64,000 nt of DNA, taken from positions 45,347 to 109,346 of the forward strand of contig NZ_BAAAPC010000021.1 in the NCBI RefSeq assembly GCF_039530945.1, given 5' to 3'. The position numbers were made by a program, and so were the translations under genes. Origin of the DNA: Nocardiopsis_C rhodophaea. Lineage in GTDB: Bacteria > Actinomycetota > Actinomycetes > Streptosporangiales > Streptosporangiaceae. Shown here piece by piece: positions 11,179 through 19,980 of the stretch. Numbering within the stretch: the first letter of the stretch is position 1; every line of letters starts with the position of its first letter. Under the pieces are notes generated by a model. That model made no database searches. It saw only the letters and a program-made list of their open reading frames with translations, and had not been told where the DNA came from.

Positions 11179-11932
11179 TCAGGGTCGGCCGGGGACCAAC
11201 CGCCCGTCGACGATCACCGCGGCGTCGTCGCACGCCTCCTCGGCCAGGTCCTCCGCCTCGGTCGACAGGACCACGGTGCCGCCATCGGCCACGTAGGCGC
11301 GCAGGATGTCCCGCATCATTTCGGCGGACTCGTCATCGACGCCGACGAACGGGTCGTCGAGCATCAGCAGTCGGGGACTGGGCAGCAGTGCGACGACCAG
11401 CCCCCATCTTCTTGCGCAGGCTGGTGGAGTACTTCCGGACGAGCGTGCTCTCGGCCTCGGTGAGGTCCCACAGGCCCAGCAGCTGCTCGGCGCGGACCGC
11501 GAGCTTGACCGGGTCCAGCCCGTTCCATATCGCGACGGAGGTCAGCCAGTCCCGGCCGGTCCAGTGGTCGGGAATCGACGGCTCATCGGGCAACGCCCCG
11601 AGCACCGCCTTGGCACGCGAGGGTTCCGACCACATGTCCATTCCGAAGATCCGGACATCGCCCTGGTCGGGCGGTAGACCGACCGACATCGACCACAGGG
11701 TCGTTTTCCCGGCCCCTTCGGGGCCGACGAGCCCGAAGACGCAGCGATCCGGGACGCGAAGTTCGGCGTGGTCCATCACCAGTTTGTCGCTGAACTGCTT
11801 GCACAGACCGCTCAGCTGCAGGGCGAAAGGCTGGCGTGCCTCCGTGTGGGGTATGAGACGGTCCTGTTCATTGCGGAACTCATGGACACCGGGGGCGCTC
11901 AGTTCTACCGACGATCGCGCGAGAGATCCCAC
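11179..11932 (-). pseudogene. Frameshifted, degenerate ABC transporter ATPase
   Basis: Two adjacent minus-strand frames make one ABC ATPase of about 250 residues. The first part has Walker A GPEGAGKT and runs to STSLRKKMG. There the frame shifts at a five-C run on the plus strand (11401-11405). One base fewer would join it to GLVVALLPSPRLLMLDDPFVGVDD and the rest of the domain. The signature is degenerate (YSTSLRKK), the Walker B Glu is Asp (LMLDDP) and the H-loop His is missing (LSTEAED). It may be a decaying gene, a sequencing error, or a catalytically weak ATPase. No permease is adjacent. It is convergent with the LAL gene. Confidence 0.7.
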
Positions 11933-13091
11933 CTTCGATGATTATGACAGGGTATGTGCTTGTCCTGAAGTTCCCGCAATGGAACGGATATGGTGCAGAA
12001 TGTCGACCATGTCGTGAGTTTTATGATCTCTGTTCGCACCGCGGGAGAATATCAGTTGGGGGATCGGGCGCGTGCAATTTCCGATGTGGGCGCGCCCGGT
12101 TGGGCGAATCGGGCCGCTGTGCACGTCCGGCCGTGCTGTTCGCTTTGGCCTTAACGGCCACGGGGCGTGGTTGGATTGCGGTGGTGAGTATACATACGTC
12201 TTAGTCATTTGTGTAGTAAGTATGTTCGCAGTCCCGTCCTGTGGGCGAACCGGGAGGAGTATTTCAAAATTCCAGGTCAGAAAGGATTTTGAGGCGGGCT
12301 CGTGTGGCTGGCGGCTGCAGGGAGCGGCCGCGGCGCGAGCCGCTTCCCGGAGCCCCCGCCACCTCGCGATACGGCGCTGTGCGCGGCGCGCGCCCCACGG
12401 GTGGGGGCGACGATCGGAACGCACGTCCCACCTCCGAGCTTTTACCGGAGTTTTCCTGATGTCTTTAGCTTCGCAGGTCACGGAGGTGTGCCGCACGGGT
12501 GTCTTTACCCCGGACGCGCACGGGTGCTGTCACCACATTCGACGTCGATCCGCATCCCGTCGCCTAGTCGCCCAATCCGTGGAGTTAGGGGTGTCGACAC
12601 CACGTTCGTGGTTCCTAGGGGTGGCGATCCTGCTCTTCCCCATGCCGGTCCGCGTGGCTCTCGCCAAGGCACTCGTGGTGAAACCGTGAAAGCAGCATCG
12701 TCAACGCGTCATAATTGCGCAGAACGCGCCGGAGCGATCAATTGACCGGAGCCGGATGAAGGGGGTGTCTGCCCTTTATCCGCCGAATACCGTCGCCGCC
12801 GGGGATGACGGATCAGGCGATGCCGGTTCGCGTCTCCTGCTCGATATCACGGCGGCCTTCACCCCAGCCCGCGCCCGGGGCGGCGCGGAACACGCTTCTC
12901 GCTACCTCCGGCGGAGCCGAGGACGATCCCGGTGATCCCCCCGCCCCCGAAACCCGCGCCGGGGGCCGGGTGGCCGCTCCTCACTCCTCCGGCACCGTGC
13001 CCCGACGGCCTCGCGGTCGCGACGTGGTCCCGCCAACTCCAGCCCGTCGCACGTCGGGACGTACCCCCGGCCTCGGACAGAGCGCAGCACA
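11933..13091. other. Long gene-free region
   Basis: About 1.16 kb without a supported gene. Base composition is lower in GC than the flanks, especially at 11940-12060 and 12183-12240. The latter patch has paired ACATAC and GTATGT half-sites and may be a promoter or operator for the minus-strand ABC ATPase. Open frames here lack conserved domains and ribosome-binding sites. It may be the scar of a lost insertion or gene. Confidence 0.45.
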
Positions 13092-13135
13092 ACGCGAAGG
13101 GCGTTGACTCCGGCCGGAGTCAACGCCCTTCGCGT
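13092..13135 (-). terminator. 44-bp perfect palindrome after tRNA-Arg
   Basis: Positions 13092-13113 and 13114-13135 are perfect reverse complements (22 bp each, no spacer). The palindrome lies 12 bp downstream of the tRNA 3' end on the minus strand, so it most likely terminates tRNA transcription. There is no T-tract, as is common in actinobacteria. Confidence 0.7.
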
Positions 13136-13146
13136 GTGTCTCAGTG

Positions 13147-13218
13147 TGCCCCCTGCAGGATTCGAACCTGCGCACACGGCTCCGGAGGCCGTTGCTCTAT
13201 CCCCTGAGCTAAGGGGGC
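13147..13218 (-). tRNA. tRNA-Arg (anticodon CCG)
   Basis: The minus strand folds into a full cloverleaf of 72 nt. It has a 7-bp acceptor stem (GCCCCCT with AGGGGGC), a D arm, a 5-bp anticodon stem (ACGGC/GCCGT) around loop CTCCGGA, a 4-nt variable loop and a T arm with TTCGAAT. The anticodon CCG reads the Arg codon CGG. The CCA end is not encoded. It lies immediately upstream of, and divergent from, the receiver/NrtL genes. Confidence 0.95.
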
Positions 13219-13325
13219 GCGCTGCGGGAATAACTCTAGCAGGGAGCAGAGGGTGGATCGCGCAATTGATCCCGGGTTCGGCGATACCTCGGCGGTTGCG
13301 CCGACGGGGCACTAGTCTCACGGCC

Positions 13326-13715
13326 GTGGATGATGTGCTGGCACGGGTACTGGTCGTCGACGACAACGAGGTGATCCGACAGCTGATCAGCGTCAATCTG
13401 CAGCTGGAGGGTTTCGAGGTGCACACCGCCGTAGACGGCGAGGACTGCCTGGAGCAGGCGGCCGAGGTCCGGCCGGACGTGATCACGCTCGACGTCATGA
13501 TGCCCCGGCTGGACGGCTGGGTCACGGCGTCGCGGCTCCGGGAGAGTGAGGAGACCCACGACATGAAGGTCCTCCTCATCACCGCTCGCGCCCAGGGGGA
13601 CGATGTGAAGCGCGGGCAGCAGATCGGTGTCGACGGGTATCTGACCAAGCCGTTCGAGCCGACCGAACTCGTCCGGATCGTGCGCGACCTCGCCGGGTTG
13701 CCGCAGGGCGGGTGA
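13326..13715 (+). CDS. Stand-alone receiver-domain response regulator
   Basis: The 129-residue protein is a single CheY-like receiver domain with no output domain. The acidic pair Asp12-Asp13, phospho-acceptor Asp56 (ITLDVMMP), Thr86 (LLITAR) and Lys108 (LTKPF) are all in place, so phosphorylation is expected. There is no adjacent histidine kinase. GTG at 13326 is chosen because it gives the normal few residues before the first beta strand; GTG 13335 is an alternative. It is seven bases upstream of nrtL, which suggests co-transcription. Its effector is unknown; a protein-protein role, perhaps with the neighbouring ArgS-like protein, is inference. Confidence 0.9.
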   Translation: MDDVLARVLVVDDNEVIRQLISVNLQLEGFEVHTAVDGEDCLEQAAEVRPDVITLDVMMPRLDGWVTASRLRESEETHDMKVLLITARAQGDDVKRGQQIGVDGYLTKPFEPTELVRIVRDLAGLPQGG

Positions 13716-13722
13716 CGCACGG

Positions 13723-15285
13723 GTGATGCGGAACGGCCATAGCGCGAGAAACAACAGGCGGGGCGGCGCGCGATCGGCGGCGTCGGTCGAAGCGCGGTCG
13801 GTGGTGCGTGGGGCGACGCCGTGGTGGGTGAACGAGCTGCTGCGAGCGGCCGCGGCCGAGGTGAGCGGGGTCGATACCGCGCGGATTCCCGACGCTCAGC
13901 CGCGTCGCCCGCCCGCTGGCGCGCCCAGGGACTACGCCAGCGCCCTGCCGATGCGCCTGGCCGGGCTGTCAGGGCTGCCCGTCGAACGGCTCGCCGCCGA
14001 TATCGCCGCAGAACTGCGCACGCGGCCGGAGGTAGTGGACGCCGCGGTCGAGGGGCCCGGTTTCATCAACGTCACCCTCACCCCCGCCGACCGCGTGTCG
14101 CTGGTCTACGCCGTCGGCGACGGCGCGGCGTATCTCACGGGTGGCGAGAGCATGGAGAGGCCAGAGGACACGGAGAAGACGGGAGACGCCGACCGTGGGC
14201 GGGCCGGCCGGGTGGGTGACGCGGCGGCCGGGGGCGCAAGCGGCCGCGGCCACCGGCCCGTGTGGGCGCTGTCAGAACTCCATGAGGCCCCCACCGTCGA
14301 GGAGGCCAGGGAGCTGGCGCGCGGCGACGCCCGGCGGCGCATTGTCCACGCGCGGCAGGTTGCCCATGCGCGTGACCTTGATGAGGCGCGCGTCGACGTC
14401 CCGGCGGTGCCCGCGCGTGACGCCTCTCCCGCGGCGCTGAGCGCTTCCTCCGCCGGAGTCGCGTGCATCCCCGAGGTGTCCTGGCGCGATCCCTACCTCG
14501 ACGCGCAGCGCCCCTACGGTCCCGTCGCCCGCCTGCTGGCCGTTATCGGTGAAGCCAGCGCCCGCGTCGCGTTCTGCCGATCCATCCCCGACCGGCCGCG
14601 CCGAGGCGAGGAGACCGGTCCCGGACTCCCCGCCGTCCCCACATCCGAGAATCCGGGCAATTGGGCGCGGCATACCGACGCCAACCCCGCGTTTCTCGTC
14701 CGCTACGCGCACGCGCACGCTGTCACCAGTCTGGCCTGGGCGTACGCCTCTGGCTGGGACGTTCCGGCGCTACCCGCCAGAGCACTCCCGGCCCGGTCCG
14801 ACCCGGCCGGAGCGCCCGCGGCCACCCGTCCGTCCCGTGGCTCGGGGATGCGCGGTGAACCGGTGGCCACGGCCGCCCCCGCCCCTTCGGGTGAACATCG
14901 CGCGGCCAGCTCCGGCCATGCGGCGTCTGGCCACTCTGATCCCAGTGCGACCATCACGCTCACCCCCGCCGCCGTCGCGGCTCTGGAGGAACCCGCGGCC
15001 GCCGCGCTTATCGGCATACTCTTCGACGGACCCGGCGTTCTCGCCACCGCGGGGCGTCGTCGAGAGCCGCATACCCTGGTGCGCTACCTCGAAGGTCTGG
15101 CTATTGCCTACCATGAATGGCGGGAATCCCGCGGTGCCGTAATCGGGGACGCAATCGGTCCGGAAAGGGCCGGTGGCACCAGCGGGGAGGGCATCGCCGC
15201 GCGGCTCGAACTGTGTGCCGCGGCGGCCGGTGTGCTCAGAACGGGGCTGTCCCTGCTCGGTGTGTCCGCGCCCACACGGCTGTGA
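13723..15285 (+). CDS. nrtL: ArgS-related anticodon-binding protein NrtL
   Basis: The 520-residue protein has an arginyl-tRNA synthetase N-terminal-like module at about residues 28-135 (WWVNELL ... GFINVTLTPADR). A C-terminal helical module resembles the ArgS DALR anticodon-binding domain (LVRYAHAHAVTSLAWAY near 325; LVRYLEGLAIAYHEWRESR near 448). The class I catalytic core with HIGH and KMSKS motifs is absent; in its place is a low-complexity Ala/Arg/Pro-rich stretch. It cannot charge tRNA but may bind tRNA-Arg. It follows the receiver gene by seven bases and precedes lysA. Start is GTG 13723 or ATG 13726. The function of this actinobacterial family is unsettled. Confidence 0.8.
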   Translation: MMRNGHSARNNRRGGARSAASVEARSVVRGATPWWVNELLRAAAAEVSGVDTARIPDAQPRRPPAGAPRDYASALPMRLAGLSGLPVERLAADIAAELRTRPEVVDAAVEGPGFINVTLTPADRVSLVYAVGDGAAYLTGGESMERPEDTEKTGDADRGRAGRVGDAAAGGASGRGHRPVWALSELHEAPTVEEARELARGDARRRIVHARQVAHARDLDEARVDVPAVPARDASPAALSASSAGVACIPEVSWRDPYLDAQRPYGPVARLLAVIGEASARVAFCRSIPDRPRRGEETGPGLPAVPTSENPGNWARHTDANPAFLVRYAHAHAVTSLAWAYASGWDVPALPARALPARSDPAGAPAATRPSRGSGMRGEPVATAAPAPSGEHRAASSGHAASGHSDPSATITLTPAAVAALEEPAAAALIGILFDGPGVLATAGRRREPHTLVRYLEGLAIAYHEWRESRGAVIGDAIGPERAGGTSGEGIAARLELCAAAAGVLRTGLSLLGVSAPTRL

Positions 15286-15411
15286 ACAACCGGGCCCCGG
15301 CCCGCACAACCGTGCGTCCCGCCGCCCGGAACGGCCGCGCGCCGTCGCCGATCGGCCGGACTCGCCGCACATGACGCACCACCCATCGAACCCATCCGAG
15401 AGCGCACGCCC

Positions 15412-16803
15412 ATGAGCCGTTACGCCCACCCAGCAGGCCCGCGCCACGCCGACGTGCTCCCCGAGGAGCACCCGCCGAGCCCGCCCCAGGACCTCATCGA
15501 GCTCGACCCCCGCGTCTGGCCGGCCACGGCCCGGCGCGTCGACGGTGAGATCACCATCGGCGGCATCGGCGTGTCCCAGCTCGCCCGCGAGCACGGGACC
15601 GCTCTGTTCGTCCTGGACGAGGAGGACTTCCGGACCCGCGCCCGCGACTACCGCGACGCCTTCGCCCACACCGGCGGCGACGTCTACTACGCGGGCAAGG
15701 CACTGCTCACCAAGGCCGTCGCCCGGTGGGTGCACGAGGAAGGCCTCAAGCTCGACGTGTGCAGCGGCGGCGAACTCGCCGTCGCGCTGGCGGCCGGCTT
15801 CCCCGCCGAGGACATCGGCATGCACGGTAACAACAAGTCCGAGGCCGAACTGGCGCGCGCGGTCGAAGTCGGGGTCGGCCGGATCATCGTCGACTCCTTC
15901 GACGAGATCGACCGCCTCGACCGGCTGGCCGCCGAACACGGCCGCGTGCCGAAGGTGCTGATCCGCGTCACCACCGGAGTCGAGGCCCACACCCACGAGT
16001 TCGTGGCGACCGCCCACGACGACCAGAAGTTCGGCTTCGCGCTGAGCACCGGCGCCGCCCAGGAGGCGGTCCGCCGCGTTCTCGCCGCCGAGCACATCGA
16101 GCTGGTCGGCCTGCACTCCCACATCGGCTCGCAGATCTTCGACACCGCCGGGTTCGAGGTCGCCGCGCGGCGCGTCACCGAGTTCCTCACCCGCATCCAC
16201 GCCCGCCTCGGCGTGACGCTCTCCGAACTCGACCTCGGCGGCGGGCTCGGCATCGCCTACACCTCCTCCGACACTCCCCTGTCCCCCAAGGCCATCGCCG
16301 AGAGCCTGCTGGCCATCGTCCACCGCGAGTGCGCGGCGGCGGGGCTGCCGGTGCCGCGGATCGCCGTGGAGCCCGGCCGCGCGATCTCCGGGCCCTGCGG
16401 TATCACCCTGTACGAGGTCGGCACGATCAAGGACGTCGAGGGCATCCGGACGTATGTCAGCGTGGACGGCGGAATGAGCGACAACATCCGCACCGCCCTC
16501 TACGGCGCCGAGTACACCTGCGTGCTGGCCTCCCGCGGCAGCGACGCCGAGCCCATGCTCTCCCGCCTCGTCGGCAAGCACTGCGAGAGCGGCGACATCA
16601 TCGTCCACGACCTCTACCTCCCGGCGGACCTGCGCACGGGCGACCTCGTGGCGGTCGCGGCGACCGGTGCCTACTGCTACTCCATGGCCAGCAACTACAA
16701 CCACCTGCCGCGCCCCGCTGTCGTCGCCGTGCGCGACGGCGCCTCCCGGACGCTGATGCGCAGGGAGAGCGAGGACGACCTGCTCCGCCTGGACGTAGGC
16801 TGA
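15412..16803 (+). CDS. lysA: Diaminopimelate decarboxylase
   Basis: This 463-residue PLP enzyme decarboxylates meso-diaminopimelate to L-lysine, the last step of lysine synthesis. Fold-type III features are clear: the PLP lysine in YYAGKALL near residue 96, HSHIGSQIF, the glycine-rich phosphate site DLGGGLGIAY, EPGRAISG, and the C-terminal VAATGAYCYSMASNYN that completes the partner active site of the dimer. It begins the lysA-hom-thrC-thrB group that splits aspartate-derived carbon between lysine and threonine. Confidence 0.97.
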   Translation: MSRYAHPAGPRHADVLPEEHPPSPPQDLIELDPRVWPATARRVDGEITIGGIGVSQLAREHGTALFVLDEEDFRTRARDYRDAFAHTGGDVYYAGKALLTKAVARWVHEEGLKLDVCSGGELAVALAAGFPAEDIGMHGNNKSEAELARAVEVGVGRIIVDSFDEIDRLDRLAAEHGRVPKVLIRVTTGVEAHTHEFVATAHDDQKFGFALSTGAAQEAVRRVLAAEHIELVGLHSHIGSQIFDTAGFEVAARRVTEFLTRIHARLGVTLSELDLGGGLGIAYTSSDTPLSPKAIAESLLAIVHRECAAAGLPVPRIAVEPGRAISGPCGITLYEVGTIKDVEGIRTYVSVDGGMSDNIRTALYGAEYTCVLASRGSDAEPMLSRLVGKHCESGDIIVHDLYLPADLRTGDLVAVAATGAYCYSMASNYNHLPRPAVVAVRDGASRTLMRRESEDDLLRLDVG

Positions 16804-16886
16804 GTGGCTGCGGCCCTCGGAGAGAAGGAGAGGGCCACGATGATCTCCGACCGGCACGAAATGAGAGAAGTGGGAGTCACCCCCAG

Positions 16887-18185
16887 ATGGCAATGAAGGT
16901 GGCGCTGCTCGGATGCGGCGTTGTGGGCGCGGAAGTGGTTCGCCTGCTCAACGAGCAGTCGAACGAACTCGCCTCGCGTATCGGGACCCCCCTGGAGATC
17001 GGCGGCATCGCCGTACGCCGACTCGGGCGGTCCCGCGGCACGGGGCTCGACCCGGAGCTGTTCACCACCGACGCCATGGGCCTGGTGACGCGGGACGACA
17101 TCGACCTGGTGGTCGAGGTGATCGGCGGGATCGAGCCCGCGCGCTCGCTGATCCTCGCGGCGATCAAGTCGGGCAAGTCGGTCGTCACCGCCAACAAGGC
17201 GCTGCTCGCCGAGGACGGCGCCACGATCCACGCCGCCGCCCGCGAGGCCGGAGTCGACGTCTACTACGAGGCGTCCGTCGCCGGGGCGATCCCGCTGCTG
17301 CGCCCGCTGCGCGACTCGCTGGCGGGGGACACGGTGCACCGCGTGATGGGCATCGTCAACGGCACCACCAACTTCATCCTCGACCGGATGGACACGCTCG
17401 GCGCGGGCTTCGCCGAGTCGCTGGAGGAGGCGCAGGCGCTCGGCTACGCCGAGGCCGACCCGACCGCCGATGTCGAGGGGTTCGACGCCGCGGCCAAGGC
17501 CGCGATCCTGGCCCGGTTGGCCTTCCACACCCAGGGCGTCACCGCGGCCGACGTCCACCGCGAGGGCATCACGGAGGTCACCGCGGGCGACATCGCCAGC
17601 GCCAAGGCCATGGGCTGCGTGGTCAAACTGCTCGCCATCTGTCAGCGCTCCGCCGACGGTGCGTCGGTGGGCGTGCGCGTGCACCCGGTCATGCTCCCGC
17701 GAGAGCACCCGCTGGCCACCGTCAACGAGGCCTACAACGCGGTGTTCGTCGAGGCCGAGTCGGCCGGGCGGCTGATGTTCTACGGAGCCGGCGCGGGTGG
17801 CGCGCCCACCGCCAGCGCGGTCCTCGGCGACCTCGTCGCCGTCGCCCGCAACCGGCGCGTGTCGGCCGCGGCGCCCGAGGGCGCCCACGACACCGGGCTT
17901 CCGGTGCACCCGATGGGGGACACCATCACCCGCTACCACGTTGCGCTCGACGTCGCCGACCGGCCGGGTGTGCTCGCCCGTGTCGCCGAGATCTTCGCCA
18001 ACAACGGTGTCTCCATCAAGAACGTGCGCCAGGAGGGCTTCGGCGACGACGCCCAGCTGGTCCTGGTCAGCCATCAGGCCCCGGATGCCGCGCTGGCGAC
18101 GACCGTCGAGCAGCTGCACGCGCTCGACATGGTCCGGTCGGTCGCCAGTGTGATGCGCGTCGAGGCGTTCGGCGGCGACAGCTGA
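16887..18185 (+). CDS. hom: Homoserine dehydrogenase
   Basis: The 432-residue protein reduces aspartate semialdehyde to homoserine in the cytoplasm. It has an N-terminal NAD(P) fold (LLGCGVVGAEVV), the catalytic region NKALLAEDGATIH and GIVNGTTNFILDRM, and a C-terminal ACT domain (HVALDVADRPGVLARVAEIF) that normally gives threonine feedback inhibition. The start at ATG 16887 places the GxGxxG motif near residue 10; upstream in-frame ATGs lie inside lysA. It is 83 bp after lysA, and repeat copy A begins 19 bp after its stop. Confidence 0.96.
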   Translation: MAMKVALLGCGVVGAEVVRLLNEQSNELASRIGTPLEIGGIAVRRLGRSRGTGLDPELFTTDAMGLVTRDDIDLVVEVIGGIEPARSLILAAIKSGKSVVTANKALLAEDGATIHAAAREAGVDVYYEASVAGAIPLLRPLRDSLAGDTVHRVMGIVNGTTNFILDRMDTLGAGFAESLEEAQALGYAEADPTADVEGFDAAAKAAILARLAFHTQGVTAADVHREGITEVTAGDIASAKAMGCVVKLLAICQRSADGASVGVRVHPVMLPREHPLATVNEAYNAVFVEAESAGRLMFYGAGAGGAPTASAVLGDLVAVARNRRVSAAAPEGAHDTGLPVHPMGDTITRYHVALDVADRPGVLARVAEIFANNGVSIKNVRQEGFGDDAQLVLVSHQAPDAALATTVEQLHALDMVRSVASVMRVEAFGGDS

Positions 18186-18204
18186 CGTCGGCGTGAGGGA
18201 AACC

Positions 18205-18488
18205 GGGTCTGCTGGGCGGCCTTGCCCGCTTCCATCCTCCCGGTGTTCTGTGGCGAAAAGCAGCACCCGCCGATGATCATGGGGAGAGTCCCGATTCTGT
18301 CCGTTTTGCCGGAAGAATCGCCATGATCATCGCTGACAGGGGTGCGGACAGCGCTTTCCCGCCCGTGGGGCCACCCGGCCCCACCCGGTGGGCGGAAGGG
18401 AGCCCCCCACCCCCTTCCGCCCTCGCTGCTGCTTTTCACCCAAGAACACCGGAAAGGAACAACGCCGACAAGGCCGCCCAGCAGACCC
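18205..18488. repeat. Dispersed hairpin element, copy A
   Basis: This 284-bp element lies between hom and thrC. It is bounded by a perfect 20-bp inverted repeat, GGGTCTGCTGGGCGGCCTTG (18205-18224) and its complement (18469-18488). The similarity continues inward imperfectly to about 60 bp, including CCGGTGTTCT and GAAAAGC on both sides. At its centre is a 62-bp hairpin (18271-18332) with arms CGATGATCATGG and CCATGATCATCG, and a second inner stem CGATTCT/AGAATCG. No coding frame fits it. Related copies lie at 37102 and 57101. It looks like a short non-autonomous mobile element or a repeated RNA/terminator module. Confidence 0.85.
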
Positions 18489-18559
18489 CAGCCGCCGCAC
18501 CTTGTCCCACCAGCCGAGACCACCGGGCGGCGGATTCCCGGGTCGCGAGCCCTGGGGCC

Positions 18560-18565
18560 TAGAAT
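18560..18565 (+). promoter_or_regulatory. Possible thrC promoter -10
   Basis: TAGAAT stands out in the GC-rich spacer between repeat copy A and thrC and lies 140 bp before the thrC start. No convincing -35 is seen at 17-18 bp. It suggests that thrC can be transcribed separately from hom. Confidence 0.3.
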
Positions 18566-18705
18566 CGGTGCAGATCATCTCCGCGGGTTCGGGATGGCCG
18601 GATCGGCCGTGTCCCGTATCGCGCGGCCGCCGGAGACGGCGGACCGCGCCGCCTGACGAACGAGATTTTCCACCGCAAGTCCCACCCACTCGAAAGGGCC
18701 CTGTC

Positions 18706-19770
18706 GTGAGCATGGCACGGGCGTGGCGAGGGGTCGTCGAGGAGTATCGCGACCGCCTTCCTGTCAACGCGAACACCCCGGTCGTCACTCTGATGGAAGG
18801 CGGAACGCCACTGGTACCCGCCAACCGGGTGTCGGAGCTGACGGGGTGTGAGGTGTTCCTCAAGGTCGAGGGGCTCAACCCCACCGGGTCCTTCAAGGAC
18901 CGCGGCATGACCATGGCCATCACCAAGGCGGCCGAAGAGGGCGCCAAGGCCGTCATCTGCGCCTCCACCGGCAACACCAGCGCCAGCGCCGCCGCCTACG
19001 CGGTGCGCGCGGGGATGACCTGCGCGGTGCTCGTACCGCAGGGCAAGATCGCCATGGGCAAGCTGGCCCAGGCGCTGGTCCACGGCGCGAAGCTGCTGCA
19101 GGTCGAGGGCAACTTCGACGACTGCCTGGAACTGGCCCAGAAGCTGTCCGTCGACTACCCGGTCGCGCTGGTCAACTCGGTCAACCCGTACCGGTTGCAG
19201 GGGCAGAAGACGGCCTCCTTCGAGGTCGTCGACGCCCTCGGCGACGCGCCCGACGTGCACTGCGTCCCCGTGGGCAACGCCGGCAACATCACCGCGTACT
19301 GGATGGGGTACAAGGAGTACGCCGCTGACAGCGTCTCCACCGGCAGGCCCCGCATGTTCGGCTTCCAGGCCAGTGGCGCCGCGCCGATCGTCGGGGGCGA
19401 GCCGGTGCAGGAGCCGCGCACCATCGCCACCGCCATCCGCATCGGCAACCCGGCTTCGTGGAGCCACGCCGAGGCGGCGCGGGACGAGTCCGGCGGACGC
19501 ATCGACTCGGTGACCGACCGCCAGATCCTGTCCACGTACCGGATGCTCGCCGCCGAGGAGGGCGTCTTCGTCGAGCTCGCATCGGCCGCGAGCGTCGCCG
19601 GTCTGGTGCAGGCCGTCGAGCGGGGCCACATCGAGCGCGGCAGCCGCGTCGTGTGCACGGTCACCGGCAACGGCCTCAAGGATCCCGACTGGGCGCTGGC
19701 CGGGGCCTCCGCCGCGACGACCGTCCCGGTCGACGCGCAGGCGGCGGCCACCGCGCTCGGTCTCGCCTGA
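18706..19770 (+). CDS. thrC: Threonine synthase
   Basis: This 354-residue PLP enzyme converts O-phosphohomoserine to threonine. The PLP lysine lies in NPTGSFKDRGM, the phosphate-binding loop is STGNTSASAAAYA, and the glycine-rich PVGNAGNI segment follows in the second domain. GTG 18706 is preferred because GAAAGGG sits seven bases upstream; an ATG six bases later is possible. It is separated from hom by repeat copy A and followed after 210 bp by thrB. Confidence 0.96.
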   Translation: MSMARAWRGVVEEYRDRLPVNANTPVVTLMEGGTPLVPANRVSELTGCEVFLKVEGLNPTGSFKDRGMTMAITKAAEEGAKAVICASTGNTSASAAAYAVRAGMTCAVLVPQGKIAMGKLAQALVHGAKLLQVEGNFDDCLELAQKLSVDYPVALVNSVNPYRLQGQKTASFEVVDALGDAPDVHCVPVGNAGNITAYWMGYKEYAADSVSTGRPRMFGFQASGAAPIVGGEPVQEPRTIATAIRIGNPASWSHAEAARDESGGRIDSVTDRQILSTYRMLAAEEGVFVELASAASVAGLVQAVERGHIERGSRVVCTVTGNGLKDPDWALAGASAATTVPVDAQAAATALGLA

Positions 19771-19805
19771 GGCGGCCGCATCCGGCCAGCCGGTCGCCGT
19801 GCGCC

Positions 19806-19825
19806 GCTCGCCACTGGTGGCGAGC
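19806..19825 (+). terminator. Small hairpin between thrC and thrB
   Basis: GCTCGCCAC (19806-19814) and GTGGCGAGC (19817-19825) pair perfectly around two bases. It may attenuate read-through from thrC into thrB. The following 150 bp contain repeated CCGGATCCGG-like sequences and an AT-rich patch that could promote thrB. Confidence 0.4.
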
Positions 19826-19980
19826 CGTCCGGAGAGACCTGGCGGCCCCGTTAGGACAATGACCGGATCCGGCCAATTTGTCGTATTTTCGGCGTCCGGA
19901 TCCGGTTCCGGCGACCCGAACGCTTTCGCTCCCCGCGTAGACGGGGACGGTTCCGCCTCCACCCAATTGGGAGTCACGTG

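Noticed and set aside
11395..11410. Programmed ribosomal frameshift in the ABC ATPase
   Set aside because: There is no slippery heptamer with a downstream stimulator in the coding sense. A simple one-base change in the five-C run explains it better.
12072..12689. 205-codon frame in the gene-free region
   Set aside because: It shows no family, poor codon bias and no ribosome-binding site, and it crosses AT-rich promoter-like sequence.
14770..16893. Open frame of 707 codons antisense to nrtL and lysA
   Set aside because: It runs across two well-supported plus-strand genes and the intergenic region, has a biased composition and no recognisable domain.
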